15,607 nt of DNA from an uncultured Erysipelotrichaceae bacterium. Its GTDB lineage: Bacteria > Bacillota_I > Bacilli_A > RF39 > UBA660. Both the position numbers and the translations under genes were made by a program. Position 1 is the first letter of the stretch. Each line of letters opens with the position of its first letter. The notes below the pieces were generated by a model. The model was not told the origin of the DNA. It saw only the letters and a list, made by a program, of their open reading frames with translations, and searched no databases. This document shows positions 14,028 through 15,607 of this stretch, in pieces. The stretch covers positions 1 through 15,607 of the forward strand of contig CADBLY010000088.1 in the NCBI GenBank assembly GCA_902795725.1. The letters run 5' to 3'.

Positions 14028-14070
14028 TTGCATTATTTTTTAATATATGCTATTATATCTGCCGAGGTGA
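14028..14070 (+). promoter_or_regulatory. Promoter/leader element B, copy of the one before 12389
   Basis: TTGCAT (14028-14033), 17 bases, then TATTAT (14051-14056) with TGC extension, followed by ATCTGCCGAGGTGA. Compared with element A, the stretch from the TG to the ribosome binding site differs at only two positions, whereas the DNA just upstream of the -10 does not match. Confidence 0.7.
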
Positions 14071-14076
14071 ATTTGA

Positions 14077-15471
14077 TTGAATAAAATAATTGATGAAAAA
14101 TATAAGAAGATGTTAACAACTATTAATAGTAGTTTATTTACTAAAGAACAAAAAATAGAGTGTTTAAAATATTTTAAAATGGATCTTTTAAATAGTAAAA
14201 ACACAGGGCGTAAAGTTAGAAAAGTAATATATGGAGAGATGGTTATTATTCCTAAATATTATATTGGTAAGTATATGGAAGCTTGCAGATTGATTAATAA
14301 GATATCTTTGCAGAAGGGTGTAGTAAATAATAGTAAAAATGATTATTTAAGACAAAGACTATTTAATCTTGAACCTTATATATTTAGAAGTAGTATCTTA
14401 AAAAAAGATTATGAACTTTTATTATTGAAATTAAATAGTAGTAGATATAGCAATGATGATAAGAATAATTTTATTAGACACTTTATTGATTCTAATATAG
14501 TTACTATTAATTTTTTAAAGGGTAGTGATTTTGAACATTCTGTTTCATTACAAGATGAAAGTGCAAAAAGAAAAAAAACGGTTGAAAAGAAAAAAAATAT
14601 TATTGATAAACAGATAAGGATAAAGAAGAAGGGTAAACTAAAGATGTTTTTAAAGGTTCTAGCTGCTGCTTTTTCAACTTTGTATATATTTTCTTTTGCA
14701 TCTTCATTTTCTAATAATAATAATAATAAGGTAGATACTAAAGAGAGTACTAGTTCAATTGGTTATACATCTAGTAATTTGTCAAAATCTATGTTTAAAA
14801 AAATTAAAAAAGTTAAAGCAAAATTAAGTGTTAAAGTTGTTGATAAAAAAACTAGAAAATCTATAGTAGGTACTCTTTTGGAAATTAGAAATAGTAAAAA
14901 TAGAATAGTTAACAGATTATATTCTTCTAGGAATAAGGTTACTATAAATAATTTAGATGATGGCAATTATGTATTAAAAGAGATTAAACCTGTTAATAAT
15001 TACATCAAAGCTAAGAATATTAAATTTACTATTAATAATAACGATAATGTTGATATTGTTATGGAAAATGCAAGGAATGATATAAATAAGGAAAATTTTA
15101 CTTTAAATACTGCTTTCACGCTTAAGGAAGATCGAATGATTTATAGTACGTTTAATGATTCTTTAAATAAAAGTAATGGTATGTATGCTTTTTATAACGA
15201 TGATACTTTAAGAAAAAGTATGGGTTATGGTATTAATTATAATAATAATTATATTACTATTTTGAAAATAGGTAATAATAATTATGAGATTAGTAATCAA
15301 AATGGTATATCATATTTAACGTACAAAGAAGCAAAGAATTATTTAAATAAATTAATAAATAATGGTGGAAATATTATTTCGGTTATTTCTCATTGTAGTG
15401 AATCATCAGATATAAATAGTATTGAGGGATTCTATAGTATTGATGATATTAAAGTAAAAAAATATGTGTGA
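14077..15471 (+). CDS. Unrecognised single-pass membrane protein with a SpaA-like domain; paralogue of the 12389 product
   Basis: 464 residues. The start is TTG 14077, six bases after GAGGTGA; no other start in frame has a comparable site. A helical cytosolic part (1-187) with a lysine-rich end is followed by a membrane helix (about 189-211) and Asn/Ser-rich spacer. Residues 247-331 look like a SpaA/Cna-B prealbumin-like fold: KLSVKVVDKKTRKSIVGTLLEIRN, then VTINNLDDGNYVLKEIKPVNNY, then KFTINN and VDIVMEN. The last part (about 342-464) matches the outer domain of the 12389 protein, ending in FYSIDDIKVKKYV. No LPxTG sorting signal is present, so it stays anchored by its single helix. SpaA domains are usual in surface and pilus proteins. 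Whether this one makes an isopeptide bond is unclear. Function unknown; surface location is well supported. Confidence 0.85.
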   Translation: MNKIIDEKYKKMLTTINSSLFTKEQKIECLKYFKMDLLNSKNTGRKVRKVIYGEMVIIPKYYIGKYMEACRLINKISLQKGVVNNSKNDYLRQRLFNLEPYIFRSSILKKDYELLLLKLNSSRYSNDDKNNFIRHFIDSNIVTINFLKGSDFEHSVSLQDESAKRKKTVEKKKNIIDKQIRIKKKGKLKMFLKVLAAAFSTLYIFSFASSFSNNNNNKVDTKESTSSIGYTSSNLSKSMFKKIKKVKAKLSVKVVDKKTRKSIVGTLLEIRNSKNRIVNRLYSSRNKVTINNLDDGNYVLKEIKPVNNYIKAKNIKFTINNNDNVDIVMENARNDINKENFTLNTAFTLKEDRMIYSTFNDSLNKSNGMYAFYNDDTLRKSMGYGINYNNNYITILKIGNNNYEISNQNGISYLTYKEAKNYLNKLINNGGNIISVISHCSESSDINSIEGFYSIDDIKVKKYV

Positions 15472-15485
15472 TACATATTTTTTTT
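15456..15485 (+). terminator. Terminator overlapping the stop of the 14077 gene
   Basis: A perfect 12-bp A/T-rich stem (AAAAAAATATGT / ACATATTTTTTT, GTGAT loop) spans the TGA stop (15469-15471) and gives a run of T residues on its 3' side. Confidence 0.75.
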
Positions 15486-15491
15486 AGATTA

Positions 15492-15523
15492 AAAAAAGGA
15501 ACTGCCCCCTGAGCAGTCCCTAT
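15492..15523 (-). terminator. Strong minus-strand intrinsic terminator
   Basis: On the minus strand GGGACTGC / GCAGTTCC forms an 8-bp GC-rich stem (one G-U pair) around TCAGGGG, followed by seven T residues. It must end a transcript that comes from the right, from beyond the window edge or from the 15540-15607 region. It is convergent with the 14077 gene. Confidence 0.8.
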
Positions 15524-15533
15524 AAAAGAATAA

Positions 15534-15607
15534 AAAGGGGTTGGCTAGTGTGATACTAGCACCAAGTTCGCCTAATATCGAACTGGCAATGTATATATTA
15601 CTCAAAA
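15534..15607 (-). other. Structured, GC-richer edge segment: end of a possible small RNA or small gene
   Basis: Two hairpins are visible: GCTAGT/ACTAGC (5-base loop, 15548-15564) and AGTTCG/CGAACT (8-base loop, 15567-15586). They lie just before the minus-strand terminator, a layout typical of a structured RNA end. The region is richer in G and C than its surroundings. A minus-strand frame is open from the edge to a TAA at 15489 (38 codons), but it runs through the terminator stem. A plus-strand frame is also open to the edge from about 15541 or GTG 15550, after AAAAAGGGG. I cannot decide between RNA, type I toxin-antitoxin-like pair, or start of a plus-strand gene. Confidence 0.4.

Overview
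The window comes from a very AT-rich Bacillota genome (Bacilli, Erysipelotrichia or Clostridia-like). The basis is the strong AGGAGGTGA-type ribosome binding sites, the TGn-extended -10 promoters, the compact U-tailed terminators and the gene families: a CotF-type spore coat pair, an LCP cell-wall ligase, UPF0316, DUF368 and Tex. TGA acts as a stop and TGG as tryptophan, so this is the standard bacterial code and not the Mycoplasma code. No rRNA, CRISPR array or intact insertion sequence is visible.

Layout. Bases 1-198 are the end of a tyrosine recombinase whose C-ending codons differ from everything downstream. It points at the 3' end of a minus-strand tRNA-Arg(ACG)/tRNA-Pro(TGG) pair (274-433), so an integrated element probably occupies the DNA to the left. 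Bases 576-1659 hold a CmpB-like membrane protein and two small spore-coat-like genes. Bases 1666-3423 are a compact cassette: a divergent XRE regulator, an unknown small protein and a D12-class adenine methyltransferase. Bases 3516-4979 encode two adjacent membrane-anchored proteins with the same N-terminal module, one carrying a lytic-transglycosylase-like domain. A dGTPase-type HD hydrolase follows (5027-6133).

Bases 6199-10160 are an envelope block: an LCP protein with an unusual cysteine-rich repeat tail, a membrane-anchored thioredoxin-like protein without the CxxC, a UPF0316 protein and a DUF368 polyprenyl-phosphate flippase-like protein. Tex (10208-12349) follows under a near-consensus promoter. 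Bases 12389-15471 hold two unrecognised single-pass membrane proteins that share a C-terminal domain and almost identical promoter/leader sequences. The last ~115 bases are GC-richer, with two hairpins and a strong minus-strand terminator, and look like the end of a structured RNA or of a small gene running off the edge.

How the parts may work together. Much of the window serves the envelope: peptidoglycan cutting, glycopolymer attachment, lipid-carrier recycling and several surface proteins of unknown role. The exported parts of the transglycosylase and LCP proteins are unusually rich in cysteine, which suggests disulfide-stabilised surface proteins. The most interesting candidates for something undescribed are the paired surface proteins at 12389-15471 with their shared promoter element, the LCP/cysteine-repeat fusion beside a degenerate thioredoxin, and the structured edge at 15492-15607.
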